In this document: piece by piece, positions 56,214 to 64,000 of the stretch
How positions within the stretch are numbered: position 1 is the first letter of the stretch
Layout: every line of letters starts with the position of its first letter
Assembly (NCBI RefSeq): GCF_008033115.1
Contig: NZ_CP041203.1
Location: forward strand, 434,001 to 498,000
Direction of reading: 5' to 3'
Source: Cellulomonas sp. Y8
Lineage (GTDB): Bacteria > Actinomycetota > Actinomycetes > Actinomycetales > Cellulomonadaceae
Length of the DNA stretch: 64,000 nucleotides
Program-made: the position numbers and the translations under genes
The notes under the pieces: model-generated
What the model was told of the DNA's origin: nothing
The model's database searches: none
Seen by the model: the letters and a program-made list of their open reading frames with translations, nothing else

Positions 56214-57122
56214 CTAGAACAGCACCGTCGCGTACGTGCCCACGCGGCGGAAGCCCACCGCGCGGTACGCCGCGAGCGCCCGCTCGTTGTAGTGGTTCGC
56301 GTACAGGGACACGGTCGGCGCGACGTCCCGCCGGGTCGCGGCCACCACCGCCGCCATCCCGGCCTCGGACAGCCGCTCGCCGCGCCGCGTGGGCTCGACC
56401 CAGACGCCCTGCACCTGGGCCACCCCGCCGGCGACGGCGCCCAGCTCGGCCTTGAACACCACCTGCGGCGCCCCGTCCTCGCCGGGGTCGATCCGGACGA
56501 ACGACCGGCCCTCGCGCACGAGCGAGCGCACCCGGGCCTCGTACGCCCCGCCGGTGCCGCCGATCGGCGAGTAGCCGACCTCCTCGGTGAACATCCGCAC
56601 GCAGGCCGGCAGGACCAGGTCGTACTCCTCCGGCGCCGAGCGCCGCACCGCCGGGTCGGGTGCGACCACCGGGTCGCCGTCGATCACCATCGACGGCTGC
56701 TCCGCGCGGACCTCCCGGACCACGCCCCACGCGGGCGCCAGCCGCTCCCAGAGCGGCAGCACCGCCTCGGCGTCGCCGACCACGGACGAGCACCGCCGCC
56801 CCTGGGCCCGGCCCATCGCCGCGAACGCGTCGAGCGCCGCCCCGCGCACCGCGGCGTCCGGGACGACGGGCACCAGGTTGGCGCCGGCCCAGGCGAGCGC
56901 GACCAGCGCGCCGTCGACCTCGTACCCCCACAGCTGCCCGCCGGAGCGGCGCAGCCCGACGACCGCCGCCTGCTCGAGCCGGGTGGTCGCGAGCACCGCC
57001 GCCACCGGGTCCTGCGCGCACAGCGCGAGGGCGCGCGGCAGGTCCGCGTCGGCCAGCACCCGCGCACCGTCGGTGCCCGCCGGCGGCCGCCCCGCCGCCA
57101 GGTCCTCCCAGAGCCCCCGCAC
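56214..57122 (-). CDS. GNAT-family acetyltransferase with DUF4081 N-terminal domain
   Basis: A 302-aa protein. The N-terminal half (LAAGRPPAG, VLATTRLEQAAVV, LWGYEVDGALVALAWAGANLVPV) is the DUF4081 part. The C-terminal half is GNAT (VFKAELGAVAGGVAQVQGVWVEPTRRGERLSEAGMAAVVAAT; ANHYNERALAAYRAVGFRRVG). The GTG at 57122 lies 5 bp after the ispG stop. The order dxr-rseP-ispG-GNAT is conserved in actinobacteria, including Mycobacterium tuberculosis Rv2870c-Rv2867c. Substrate unknown. Confidence 0.87.
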   Translation of the reverse strand: MRGLWEDLAAGRPPAGTDGARVLADADLPRALALCAQDPVAAVLATTRLEQAAVVGLRRSGGQLWGYEVDGALVALAWAGANLVPVVPDAAVRGAALDAFAAMGRAQGRRCSSVVGDAEAVLPLWERLAPAWGVVREVRAEQPSMVIDGDPVVAPDPAVRRSAPEEYDLVLPACVRMFTEEVGYSPIGGTGGAYEARVRSLVREGRSFVRIDPGEDGAPQVVFKAELGAVAGGVAQVQGVWVEPTRRGERLSEAGMAAVVAATRRDVAPTVSLYANHYNERALAAYRAVGFRRVGTYATVLF

Positions 57123-57127
57123 CGGCG

Positions 57128-58288
57128 TCAGCCCACCGTCACCACGGGGCCGCCGGGACCGTCGCCGGCCGGCTCCATGCCCTCGGCGATCCGCATCGCC
57201 TCGTCGATGAGCGTCTCGACGATGGCCGACTCGGGGACCGTGCGCACGACCTCGCCGCGCACGAAGATCTGCCCCTTGCCGTTGCCCGACGCCACGCCGA
57301 GGTCCGCCTCGCGCGCCTCGCCGGGGCCGTTCACCACGCAGCCCATCACGGCGACCCGCAGCGGCACCTCGAGGCCCTCCAGCCCGGCGGTGACCCGCTC
57401 GGCCAGCGTGTACACGTCGACCTGAGCGCGCCCGCACGACGGGCAGGACACGATCTCGAGCTTGCGCGGCCGGAGGTTCAGCGACTGCAGGATCTGGATC
57501 CCGACCTTGACCTCCTCGACCGGAGGCGCCGAGAGCGACACCCGGATCGTGTCGCCGATGCCCTTGCTCAGCAGCGCGCCGAACGCGGTCGCCGACTTGA
57601 TCGTGCCCTGGAATGCCGGCCCGGCCTCGGTCACGCCGAGGTGCAGCGGCCAGTCGCCGCGTTCGGACAGCAGCTCGTAGGCGCGCACCATCACGACCGG
57701 GTCGTTGTGCTTCACCGAGATCTTGAAGTCGTGGAAGTCGTGCTCCTCGAACAGCGACGCCTCCCACACGGCCGACTCGACCAGCGCCTCCGGGGTGGCC
57801 TTCCCGTGCTTCGCGAGCAGCCGCGGGTCGAGCGAGCCGGCGTTCACGCCGATCCGCAGCGACACCCCGGCGTCCTGCGCGGCGCGGGCGATCTCCTTGA
57901 CCTGGTCGTCGAACTTCCGGATGTTGCCCGGGTTCACCCGCACCGCGGCGCAGCCGGCGTCGATCGCGGCGAACACGTAGCGCGGCTGGAAGTGGATGTC
58001 CGCGACCACGGGGATCTGCGACTTGCGCGCGATGGCCGGCAGCGCGTCCGCGTCGTCCTGGGTCGGCACCGCCACGCGGACGATGTCGCAGCCCGCCGCG
58101 GTCAGCTCGGCGATCTGCTGCAGGGTCGCGTTCACGTCGGAGGTCAGGGTCGTCGTCATCGACTGCACGCTGACCGGGGCGTCGCCCCCGACCTCGACCT
58201 TGCCCACGCGGATCTTCCGGGTCGGGCGGCGCGGGGCCAGCACCGGCGGAGGAGCCTCCGGCATGCCCAGGCTGATGGGGGTGCTCAC
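57128..58288 (-). CDS. ispG: 4-hydroxy-3-methylbut-2-enyl diphosphate synthase
   Basis: MEP-pathway [4Fe-4S] enzyme, 386 aa. TIM-barrel signatures: [70 protein letters not shown]. The cluster cysteines are in [14 protein letters not shown] and [16 protein letters not shown]. The GTG at 58288 ([14 protein letters not shown]) is chosen by family; it lies 59 bp after rseP. Confidence 0.96.
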   Translation of the reverse strand: MSTPISLGMPEAPPPVLAPRRPTRKIRVGKVEVGGDAPVSVQSMTTTLTSDVNATLQQIAELTAAGCDIVRVAVPTQDDADALPAIARKSQIPVVADIHFQPRYVFAAIDAGCAAVRVNPGNIRKFDDQVKEIARAAQDAGVSLRIGVNAGSLDPRLLAKHGKATPEALVESAVWEASLFEEHDFHDFKISVKHNDPVVMVRAYELLSERGDWPLHLGVTEAGPAFQGTIKSATAFGALLSKGIGDTIRVSLSAPPVEEVKVGIQILQSLNLRPRKLEIVSCPSCGRAQVDVYTLAERVTAGLEGLEVPLRVAVMGCVVNGPGEAREADLGVASGNGKGQIFVRGEVVRTVPESAIVETLIDEAMRIAEGMEPAGDGPGGPVVTVG

Positions 58289-58347
58289 GGGGCCATCATC
58301 GCACCGCGGGGCCGCAGCGCGCCCGAGCAGGGCCGGCCGGTCACCGG

Positions 58348-59664
58348 TCAGCCGAACGTGATCGGCGCGACGATGTCCGCGTAGGCCAGGAGCAGGCCCA
58401 TCCCGCCGAGGACGACGAACACCGCGAGCGCCACGGGCTGCAGCCGGGCGGCGTCCGCGGGGCGGGGGCGGGGCAGCTTCCGCAGGCGGGCGACCTGGCG
58501 CTTGAGGCCCTCCCAGAGCGCCGCCGCGACATGGCCGCCGTCGAGCGGGACCAGCGGGATGAGGTTGAACACGAACAGCGCGATGTTGAGCGAGGCGAGC
58601 AGGCTGAGCATCCCGGACACCCGCTCCGCCACCCCGACGCCCGTCGCGTCCGACGAGGCCACCTCGCCGGCCAGCCGCGCCACGCCGACCGGGCCGAGCA
58701 CGCCCTCGGAGCTCCGCTCCCCGTTCCCGAACGCGCTCTCCGCGATGCCCACCAGGTTCGCCGGCAGCGTGACGACGGCCCGCATCGTCTGCCACCCGGC
58801 GTCGCCGGTCAGCTCGACCACCTCGGACACCGGCTGACGCTGCAGCTCCGTCCCGGGGCTCACCCCGAGGAACCCGACCGGGCGCGTCACCGGGTCGCCG
58901 TCGTCGTCGAGGACCGCCTGCCCCGAGTCGTCCGTGACCGGGCGCTCGGCGACCACTGGGGTCACCGTCAGCTCGACGCGCTCGCCCTCGCGCTCGACGA
59001 CGACCGGCACCGCCTGGTCGCCCGAGCCGCGGATCAGCCCGCTGAGCTGGTCCCAGGACGTGATCGCCACGCCGTCGTACGACACCACGGTGTCACCGGG
59101 CTGCAGGCCGGCCTCCGCGCCGGGGGCGGCCGGGTCGTCGGCCGAGCACTCCGTCGCGGTCGACCCCGCCGGGAGCACGCACTGGCTCACCGAGGACAGC
59201 GTCGTGCTCGCGCCCTGCACACCGATGCCGACCAGCACGACCGCCAGCAGCACCACGGCGATGATCAGGTTCATCACCGGCCCGCCGAGCATGACCACGA
59301 GCTTCTTCGGCGTCGACAGCCGGTAGAACGCCCGGTGGTCCTCGCCCGGACGGATCTCCTCCGCGCTGGCCTCGCGGGCGTCGGCGGCGATCCGGCTGAA
59401 GAAGCCGCGCACCGGCGGGTTCCCCACCGCGTCGGGCGTCGGGTACATGCCGATCAGCCGGACGTAGCCGCCGAGCGGGATGGCCTTGACGCCGTACTCC
59501 GTCTCGCCCTTCGTCCGGGACCACAGGGTCGGGCCGAAGCCGACCATGTACTGGCTCACGCGCACGCCGAACTTCTTGGCCGGCACCATGTGCCCGACCT
59601 CGTGCAGCGCGATGGACACGAGGATGCCCACCACGAGCACCACGACGCCGATCGCGTAGGCCAT
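58348..59664 (-). CDS. rseP: Site-2 intramembrane metalloprotease RseP/Rip1
   Basis: M50-family protease cutting membrane-bound regulators, 438 aa. Zinc motif HEVGH at residues 21-25 in the first helix ([18 protein letters not shown]). PDZ domain in the middle ([27 protein letters not shown]). The second active-site motif is [14 protein letters not shown]. Three further helices follow. The start is ATG at 59664. It precedes ispG; in other actinobacteria dxr is directly upstream, but here a GGDEF gene comes first. Confidence 0.95.
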   Translation of the reverse strand: MAYAIGVVVLVVGILVSIALHEVGHMVPAKKFGVRVSQYMVGFGPTLWSRTKGETEYGVKAIPLGGYVRLIGMYPTPDAVGNPPVRGFFSRIAADAREASAEEIRPGEDHRAFYRLSTPKKLVVMLGGPVMNLIIAVVLLAVVLVGIGVQGASTTLSSVSQCVLPAGSTATECSADDPAAPGAEAGLQPGDTVVSYDGVAITSWDQLSGLIRGSGDQAVPVVVEREGERVELTVTPVVAERPVTDDSGQAVLDDDGDPVTRPVGFLGVSPGTELQRQPVSEVVELTGDAGWQTMRAVVTLPANLVGIAESAFGNGERSSEGVLGPVGVARLAGEVASSDATGVGVAERVSGMLSLLASLNIALFVFNLIPLVPLDGGHVAAALWEGLKRQVARLRKLPRPRPADAARLQPVALAVFVVLGGMGLLLAYADIVAPITFG

Positions 59665-59678
59665 GCGGGGGTCTCCGT

Positions 59679-60923
59679 TCAGTGCGGCGACCCGCCGAGC
59701 GGGTCGGCTCGGCGGGGGTGGGACGACCCCCCATCCTGCCCCGGATTCCTGGGGGCGGGCTGGACGTCGGCCGTGCCGTGGCCCGCGTCGTGGTCTGGGT
59801 CGCCGTCGACGACCACCCGGTCCCGGCCCGCGCGCTTCGCCCGGTACATCAGCGCGTCCACGCGGCCGAGAGCGGCGGCCGGCTCCTCGCCCGCCCGCAG
59901 CGCGGCGACCCCGAGGCTCGCCGTCACGTCCACCGGCGCCTGCCCCCGCACCGCGCCCGGGACCGCCGCACGCAGCCGCTCGGCCAGCGCCCGCGCGTCG
60001 TCGGCCCCCGTCCCGGGAGCGACCACGAGGAACTCCTCGCCGCCCAGCCGGGCGACCAGGTCCCCGGACCGCACGTGCTGCTCCAGCGCCCGCGCCACCG
60101 CCACCAGCACCCGGTCGCCGACGGCGTGGCCGTGCACGTCGTTCACCGCCTTGAACCGGTCCAGGTCCAGGTAGACCAGCGCCACGTCCAGCCCCGACCC
60201 GACGACCCGCGCCTGGTACGCCAGCTCGTCCTCGAGCCGACGGCGGTTCGCCGCGCCGGTCAGCGGGTCGCGGTAGGCCATCTCCCGCATGGACGCCGCC
60301 TCCGCGCTGGCGTGCTCGGCGACCTGGAACGCCCGGGCGGCGTGCTCCTTCGTGCGGGACAGCACCCAGACCATCGCCGCCAGCACGGCCAGGTACACCG
60401 CGTACCGCGCCAGGTCGACCGCGTGCCCGCGCGCGTCGCCGTCGGACGGGCCGAGCGCGAGAGCGACCCAGCCGACCGCCAGCGTGGCGAGCACCACCGC
60501 GGCCGCGTGCAGCGCCGCGAACCGGGTGGGGAACACCAGGTAGCCGATCACCACGAACAGCGCGAGGCCCATGAACGTCGTCGGGAACAGCGCATCCCAG
60601 CCCCCGCCCCCGGCCGAGCCCAGCCGGCTGCCCATCGTCACGAGCCACAGCGCGTCCAGCCCGAGCAGCACGACCCGCGACACCGGCACCGTGGCCGCGG
60701 GGCGCCGCAGCACCAGCCAGGCGAACAGCAGCACGACGACCAGCAGCACCGGCGACGCGGCCCGCAGCAGCGCGTCGTCCCAGCGCAGCACCGCCACCGC
60801 GACCACCGACACCGCACCGAACAGCAGGCAGACCAGCAGCACCCGCCGGATGAGACCCAGCGTCGGGTCGCCGGACCGCCGGGCGACCGGCAGGTCCCGC
60901 GGCGGCGGTGCGGGTGCGGACAT
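59679..60923 (-). CDS. Membrane-bound GGDEF diguanylate cyclase
   Basis: A 414-aa protein with about six hydrophobic N-terminal helices (VLLVCLLFGAVSVVAVAVL; PVLLVVVLLFAWLVL; TTFMGLALFVVIGYLVF; AAVVLATLAVGWVALAL; ARYAVYLAVLAAMVWVL). A coiled linker (FQVAEHASAEAASMREMAYRDPLTGAANRRRLEDEL) precedes GGDEF with the active form GGEEF (ARLGGEEFLVVAP). No EAL domain is present. The start is ATG at 60923. It lies 14 bp upstream of rseP and is inserted in the dxr-rseP-ispG series. Confidence 0.87.
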   Translation of the reverse strand: MSAPAPPPRDLPVARRSGDPTLGLIRRVLLVCLLFGAVSVVAVAVLRWDDALLRAASPVLLVVVLLFAWLVLRRPAATVPVSRVVLLGLDALWLVTMGSRLGSAGGGGWDALFPTTFMGLALFVVIGYLVFPTRFAALHAAAVVLATLAVGWVALALGPSDGDARGHAVDLARYAVYLAVLAAMVWVLSRTKEHAARAFQVAEHASAEAASMREMAYRDPLTGAANRRRLEDELAYQARVVGSGLDVALVYLDLDRFKAVNDVHGHAVGDRVLVAVARALEQHVRSGDLVARLGGEEFLVVAPGTGADDARALAERLRAAVPGAVRGQAPVDVTASLGVAALRAGEEPAAALGRVDALMYRAKRAGRDRVVVDGDPDHDAGHGTADVQPAPRNPGQDGGSSHPRRADPLGGSPH

Positions 60924-61111
60924 CGCTCCTCGTTCCGGGCGGCCCGGTGCTGCCGGGGAGGGACTCGTCGTGGCACGGTACCCCGCAGGTCGCGGGCCGG
61001 AGGGGCGCAGGGGCCCGGTCACCCGCCGGATCACCCGTCCGGCGACCGCCTTGCGCCGCCCGGGGCGAACCGTGACGATCGGTCCGACGGCCGACGACCC
61101 CGGGAGGTGGC

Positions 61112-62551
61112 GTGGAGGACGTGCATGAGGTGGGGCCCGGCCACGACGGCTCCGCGCTCGTCCTGCGGTGGAGCACCGGGGGCGACCCGTCGGCACGGTC
61201 CCTGTGGTTCGACCAGGCCGAGGCCGTGGACCCCCGCCCGCCCCGCGAGCCGCTCGACGGGGACACCAGCGCCGACGTCGTCGTCGTGGGCGCGGGGCTC
61301 ACCGGGCTGTGGACCGCGTACTACCTCCTCGAGGCGGACCCTGCCCTCGACGTCCTCGTGGTCGAGCGGGACGTCGCCGGCGCCGGGACCAGCGGGCGGA
61401 CCGGCGGCTGGTACGGCGCCGGACCCGCGTCCGCCGCCTCCCGGGTCGCCGCCGCGCACGGACCCGAGGCGGCACGCAGCGCGCGTGCCGCCCTGCGCGA
61501 CGCCGTCGTCGAGGTGGGCGGCGTCGCGGCGGCCGAGCAGATCGACGCCGACGTGGCGGTCGGCGGCCTGCTCACCGTCGCGCGCACGCCCGCGCAGCTG
61601 GCGCGGCTCACCGTCGACGCCGGGACCGCCCGGGCCTGGGGCGACGAGGTGGAGGCGCTCGGGCCGGACGACGTGGCCCGCCTCGTGCGGGCACCCGGGG
61701 CGCTCGGCGGCACCCTCGCGCCCGACGTGGGCCGGCTGCAGCCCGCGGCGCTCGTCCGGGGGCTCGTCGACGTGCTGACCGCGCACGGCGCCCGCGTCGC
61801 CGAGGGCACCCGGGCGCTGCGGCTCTCCCCCGGCGCCGTCGTCACGGACCAGGGCACGGTGCGCGCACCCCTCGCGTTCGTCCGGGCCACCGGCGGCGGG
61901 GCCCCGGCGGGCGCCCGGCACGCCGTCGCCACCGCGCCGCTGGTCGAGGAGGTCTGGACGGCGCTGGGCCTGCGGCGCGGCGTCGTGCTCGCCGACGCCG
62001 GGCACCGGCCCGTCCGGGCCCTGCGCACCGCCGACGACCGGCTCGTGCTCAGCCTGCGGAGCGCGCGCACCCCCGCCGCCCCGTCCGGCAAGGACCTCGC
62101 CGCCGTGCTGCGCCTGCAGCGGTCGCTGGCCGGGCTGCTGCCCCTCGGCGCCGAGGCGCGGACCACCCACGCGTGGGGCGTCGCGCTCGCCGGCGGGCCG
62201 CTGCCGGCGCTCGGGTTCGACGCGGACGCCGGGATCGCGTGGGCGGACGGCGGCGGGGACGACGGCGTCGCGGCGGGGAACCTCGCGGGGCGGACGCTGG
62301 CGGAGCTGCTGACCGGGGGCGACGGGGCGCTGACGCGGCTGCCGTGGGTGGTGCGCGGGCCGGCGGGCCGAGGGGCGGCGGGCCGCGGGTCGGCGCGCCG
62401 CGGGTCGCGCGGCCTGGACGGCGCGGCCGCGCGGCGGCTCACGGACCGGGTCGCGGCGACGCTCCGGGACGGCGCGGCAGCCCTGGCCGACCGGGAGGAG
62501 CGCGCCACGGGCCGCCCGAGCCGGCTCACCGGTCTCGCGGGCGAGGGCTGA
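61112..62551 (+). CDS. FAD-dependent amine/amino-acid oxidase-like oxidoreductase (DAO family)
   Basis: A 479-aa flavoprotein. ADVVVVGAGLTGLWTAYYLLE is the Rossmann FAD motif (about residues 53-73) and VVERDVAGAGTSGRTGGWYG the following substrate-side loop. The C-terminal FAD closing is weak. The last ~70 residues ([21 protein letters not shown]) are low-complexity basic, unlike the usual tail. It may be a D-amino-acid, sarcosine or polyamine oxidase-like enzyme; substrate not recognisable. The GTG at 61112 follows CGGGAGG. It is divergent from the GGDEF gene (188 bp) and convergent with dxr. Confidence 0.8.
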   Translation: MEDVHEVGPGHDGSALVLRWSTGGDPSARSLWFDQAEAVDPRPPREPLDGDTSADVVVVGAGLTGLWTAYYLLEADPALDVLVVERDVAGAGTSGRTGGWYGAGPASAASRVAAAHGPEAARSARAALRDAVVEVGGVAAAEQIDADVAVGGLLTVARTPAQLARLTVDAGTARAWGDEVEALGPDDVARLVRAPGALGGTLAPDVGRLQPAALVRGLVDVLTAHGARVAEGTRALRLSPGAVVTDQGTVRAPLAFVRATGGGAPAGARHAVATAPLVEEVWTALGLRRGVVLADAGHRPVRALRTADDRLVLSLRSARTPAAPSGKDLAAVLRLQRSLAGLLPLGAEARTTHAWGVALAGGPLPALGFDADAGIAWADGGGDDGVAAGNLAGRTLAELLTGGDGALTRLPWVVRGPAGRGAAGRGSARRGSRGLDGAAARRLTDRVAATLRDGAAALADREERATGRPSRLTGLAGEG

Positions 62552-62613
62552 CCCGGCACGCGCGACCCGGCGACCCCGCCGAGGTCGGTGCCTCCGCCCG
62601 AGATCGGTGCGTG

Positions 62614-62650
62614 GAACCGCCGTTCTCGACGCGAACCACCGTTCTCGACG
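62614..62650. repeat. 18-bp tandem direct repeat in the oxidoreductase/dxr gap
   Basis: GAACCGCCGTTCTCGACG (62614-62631) and GAACCACCGTTCTCGACG (62633-62650), 17 of 18 identical, period 19. The only other notable sequence in the 123-bp gap is GAGGTCGGTGC/GAGATCGGTGC (62581 and 62600). Confidence 0.8.
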
Positions 62651-62674
62651 ACCCGGCGGCCCCGCCGCTCCGGG

Positions 62675-63859
62675 TCAGGCCGCCGCGACCCGCTCCCGGG
62701 CGCGGGCGCGGGCCCAGTCCTCCGCCGCCTGCACGTCCGCGACGTCGCGCACCGGGCCGCCGTCGTGCGCGGCCAGCACCTCCTCGACGGTCTGCACGAT
62801 GCCGAGGAACCCGAGCCGCCCGGCGAGGAACGCCGCGACGGCCTCCTCGTTGGCCGCGTTGTACACCGCCGGGTGCGTGGCCGACGCGGCGACCGCGGCC
62901 CGGGCGAGCGCCACGGCACCGAACGTGTCCTCGTCCAGCGGCTCGAACTCCCACCGGCCGGACCGCGTCCAGTCGACCGGAGCCGCGGCGTCCGGCAGCC
63001 GGTCCGGCCAGGACAGCCCGAGGGCGATCGGCAGCCGCATGTCCGGCGGGGACGCCTGCGCGATCGTCGAGCCGTCGGCGAACTCGACCATCGAGTGCAC
63101 GACGGACTGCGGGTGGACGACCACCTGGATGTCGGCCACCGGCACGTCGAAGAGCAGGTGCGCCTCGATGAGCTCGAGCCCCTTGTTGACCAGGGTGGCC
63201 GAGTTGATCGTCACGACCGGCCCCATGGACCACGTGGGGTGCGCGAGCGCCTGCTCGGGGGTCACGTCGGCGAGCTCGGCCCGGGTGCGGCCGCGGAACG
63301 GGCCGCCGGACGCGGTGAGCACCAGCCGACGGACCTCGGACCGCCGCCCGCCGCGCAGGCACTGCGCGATCGCCGAGTGCTCCGAGTCGACGGGGACCAC
63401 CTGCCCGGGGCGCTGGACCGCCGCCCGCACGAGCGGCCCGCCGGCCACGAGCGACTCCTTGTTCGCGAGGGCCAGCACGCTGCCGGAGCCGAGCGCGGCG
63501 AGGGTGGGCCCGAGCCCGACGGAACCGGTGATGCCGTTGAGCACGACGTCGGCGCCGCGGGCGGCGAGCTGGGACGCCGCGTCCGGTCCGGTCAGCACCT
63601 CGACGCCGACCTGGCGGAGCCCCGCCTCGGCGGAGGCCCGCACGACCTCGGCGAACACCGTCCCGGCGGCGTCCGGGTCGGCGACGGCGACGGTCTGCGC
63701 GCCGAGCGCCACGGCCTGCCGCGCCAGCGCGACGGGGTCCGAGCCCCCGGCGCTGATCCCGGTGACCCGGAACCGCTCCGGGTCCCGCGTGATGACGTCG
63801 GCGGCCTGGGTGCCGATCGATCCGGTGGAGCCGAGCAGGACGACGGTGCGCGCGTTCAT
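62675..63859 (-). CDS. dxr: 1-deoxy-D-xylulose 5-phosphate reductoisomerase
   Basis: Second MEP-pathway enzyme, converting DXP to MEP with NADPH. 394 aa from the ATG at 63859 (or 397 from 63868, MGRMNART). NADPH motif [13 protein letters not shown] at the start; active site [34 protein letters not shown] and [19 protein letters not shown]. ispG, another MEP gene, lies 4.4 kb downstream. Position 63859 is slightly preferred from GCAGGA about 8 bp before it. Confidence 0.96.
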   Translation of the reverse strand: MNARTVVLLGSTGSIGTQAADVITRDPERFRVTGISAGGSDPVALARQAVALGAQTVAVADPDAAGTVFAEVVRASAEAGLRQVGVEVLTGPDAASQLAARGADVVLNGITGSVGLGPTLAALGSGSVLALANKESLVAGGPLVRAAVQRPGQVVPVDSEHSAIAQCLRGGRRSEVRRLVLTASGGPFRGRTRAELADVTPEQALAHPTWSMGPVVTINSATLVNKGLELIEAHLLFDVPVADIQVVVHPQSVVHSMVEFADGSTIAQASPPDMRLPIALGLSWPDRLPDAAAPVDWTRSGRWEFEPLDEDTFGAVALARAAVAASATHPAVYNAANEEAVAAFLAGRLGFLGIVQTVEEVLAAHDGGPVRDVADVQAAEDWARARARERVAAA

Positions 63860-63884
63860 CCGCCCCATCCTGCCCGAGCGGGAC

Positions 63885-64000
63885 TCACTCCGCGGCGAGC
63901 AGCACGTCCACGGCGCGCTCGAGGAACGCGTCGACCGGGCCCTCGGCGTACGCGCGGGCGCCCTTGCGGCGGGTGAACACCGCGGAGCGCACCTCCTGCG
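63885..64000 (-). CDS. DivIVA-domain protein, C-terminal end only
   Basis: The last ~38 residues of a gene running off the right edge: [35 protein letters not shown]. This is the F-x-TRR...GY-x-(E/G)PVDAFLDRV style of actinobacterial DivIVA-domain proteins. Its stop lies 25 bp before the dxr start. Confidence 0.6.
   Translation of the reverse strand, partial: QEVRSAVFTRRKGARAYAEGPVDAFLERAVDVLLAAE

Overview
The window is very GC-rich, uses GTG starts often, and is packed with genes that overlap by GTGA or ATGA. Gene order matches the conserved actinobacterial core region between dxr and recA/recX. A Cellulomonas-like member of the Actinomycetota fits best, but genus is an inference from protein style and synteny, not from a search. 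No rRNA, tRNA, CRISPR array, insertion sequence or prophage was seen.

Layout, left to right. 1-4.1 kb: recA, recX and rny (cut by the window edge), read leftwards, with a LexA-type SOS box upstream of recA. 4.1-8 kb: a metallo-beta-lactamase-fold hydrolase coupled to a membrane-anchored phosphatase, then two small conserved or unknown genes. 8.1-14.1 kb: rightward lhr helicase (two frameshifts) and a Nei-type glycosylase. 14.3-18.9 kb: leftward ftsK-pgsA-cinA-clgR. 19-23 kb: a winged-helix protein, then leftward dapA-rnj. 23-27 kb: a glycerol-3-phosphate/sugar ABC uptake operon with a glycerophosphodiesterase and no ATPase gene. 27.3-33.3 kb: azlCD, thyA, a succinate-semialdehyde dehydrogenase with an acetyltransferase, and a CBS-GGDEF-EAL protein. 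33.4-39.8 kb: dapB with a small membrane protein, an AraC-like gene (frameshifted), the M16 peptidase, pnp and rpsO. 39.9-50.5 kb: ribF and truB, a TetR/MFS efflux pair, then rbfA-infB-ylxR-nusA-rimP. 50.7-57.1 kb: a DUF4439 lipoprotein, proS, a second Fpg/Nei protein, an LCP cell-wall ligase (frameshifted) and a GNAT protein. 57.1-64 kb: ispG-rseP, a GGDEF protein, an FAD oxidoreductase, dxr, and the tail of a DivIVA-domain gene.

Most of the window is chromosomal housekeeping: RNA decay (RNase Y, RNase J, PNPase), translation, the lysine/diaminopimelate and MEP isoprenoid pathways, DNA repair and division. I found no convincing new defence or mobile system. The items most worth a second look are: (1) long intergenic palindromes in convergent gaps, two of which share a core and covary in the stem; (2) five single-base frameshifts, most at G/C runs, in four otherwise intact genes, which look like sequence errors or recent decay; (3) a drug-efflux module inserted into the rbfA-truB operon, with its repressor overlapping truB; (4) a RecX protein with a long repeat-bearing N-terminal extension.
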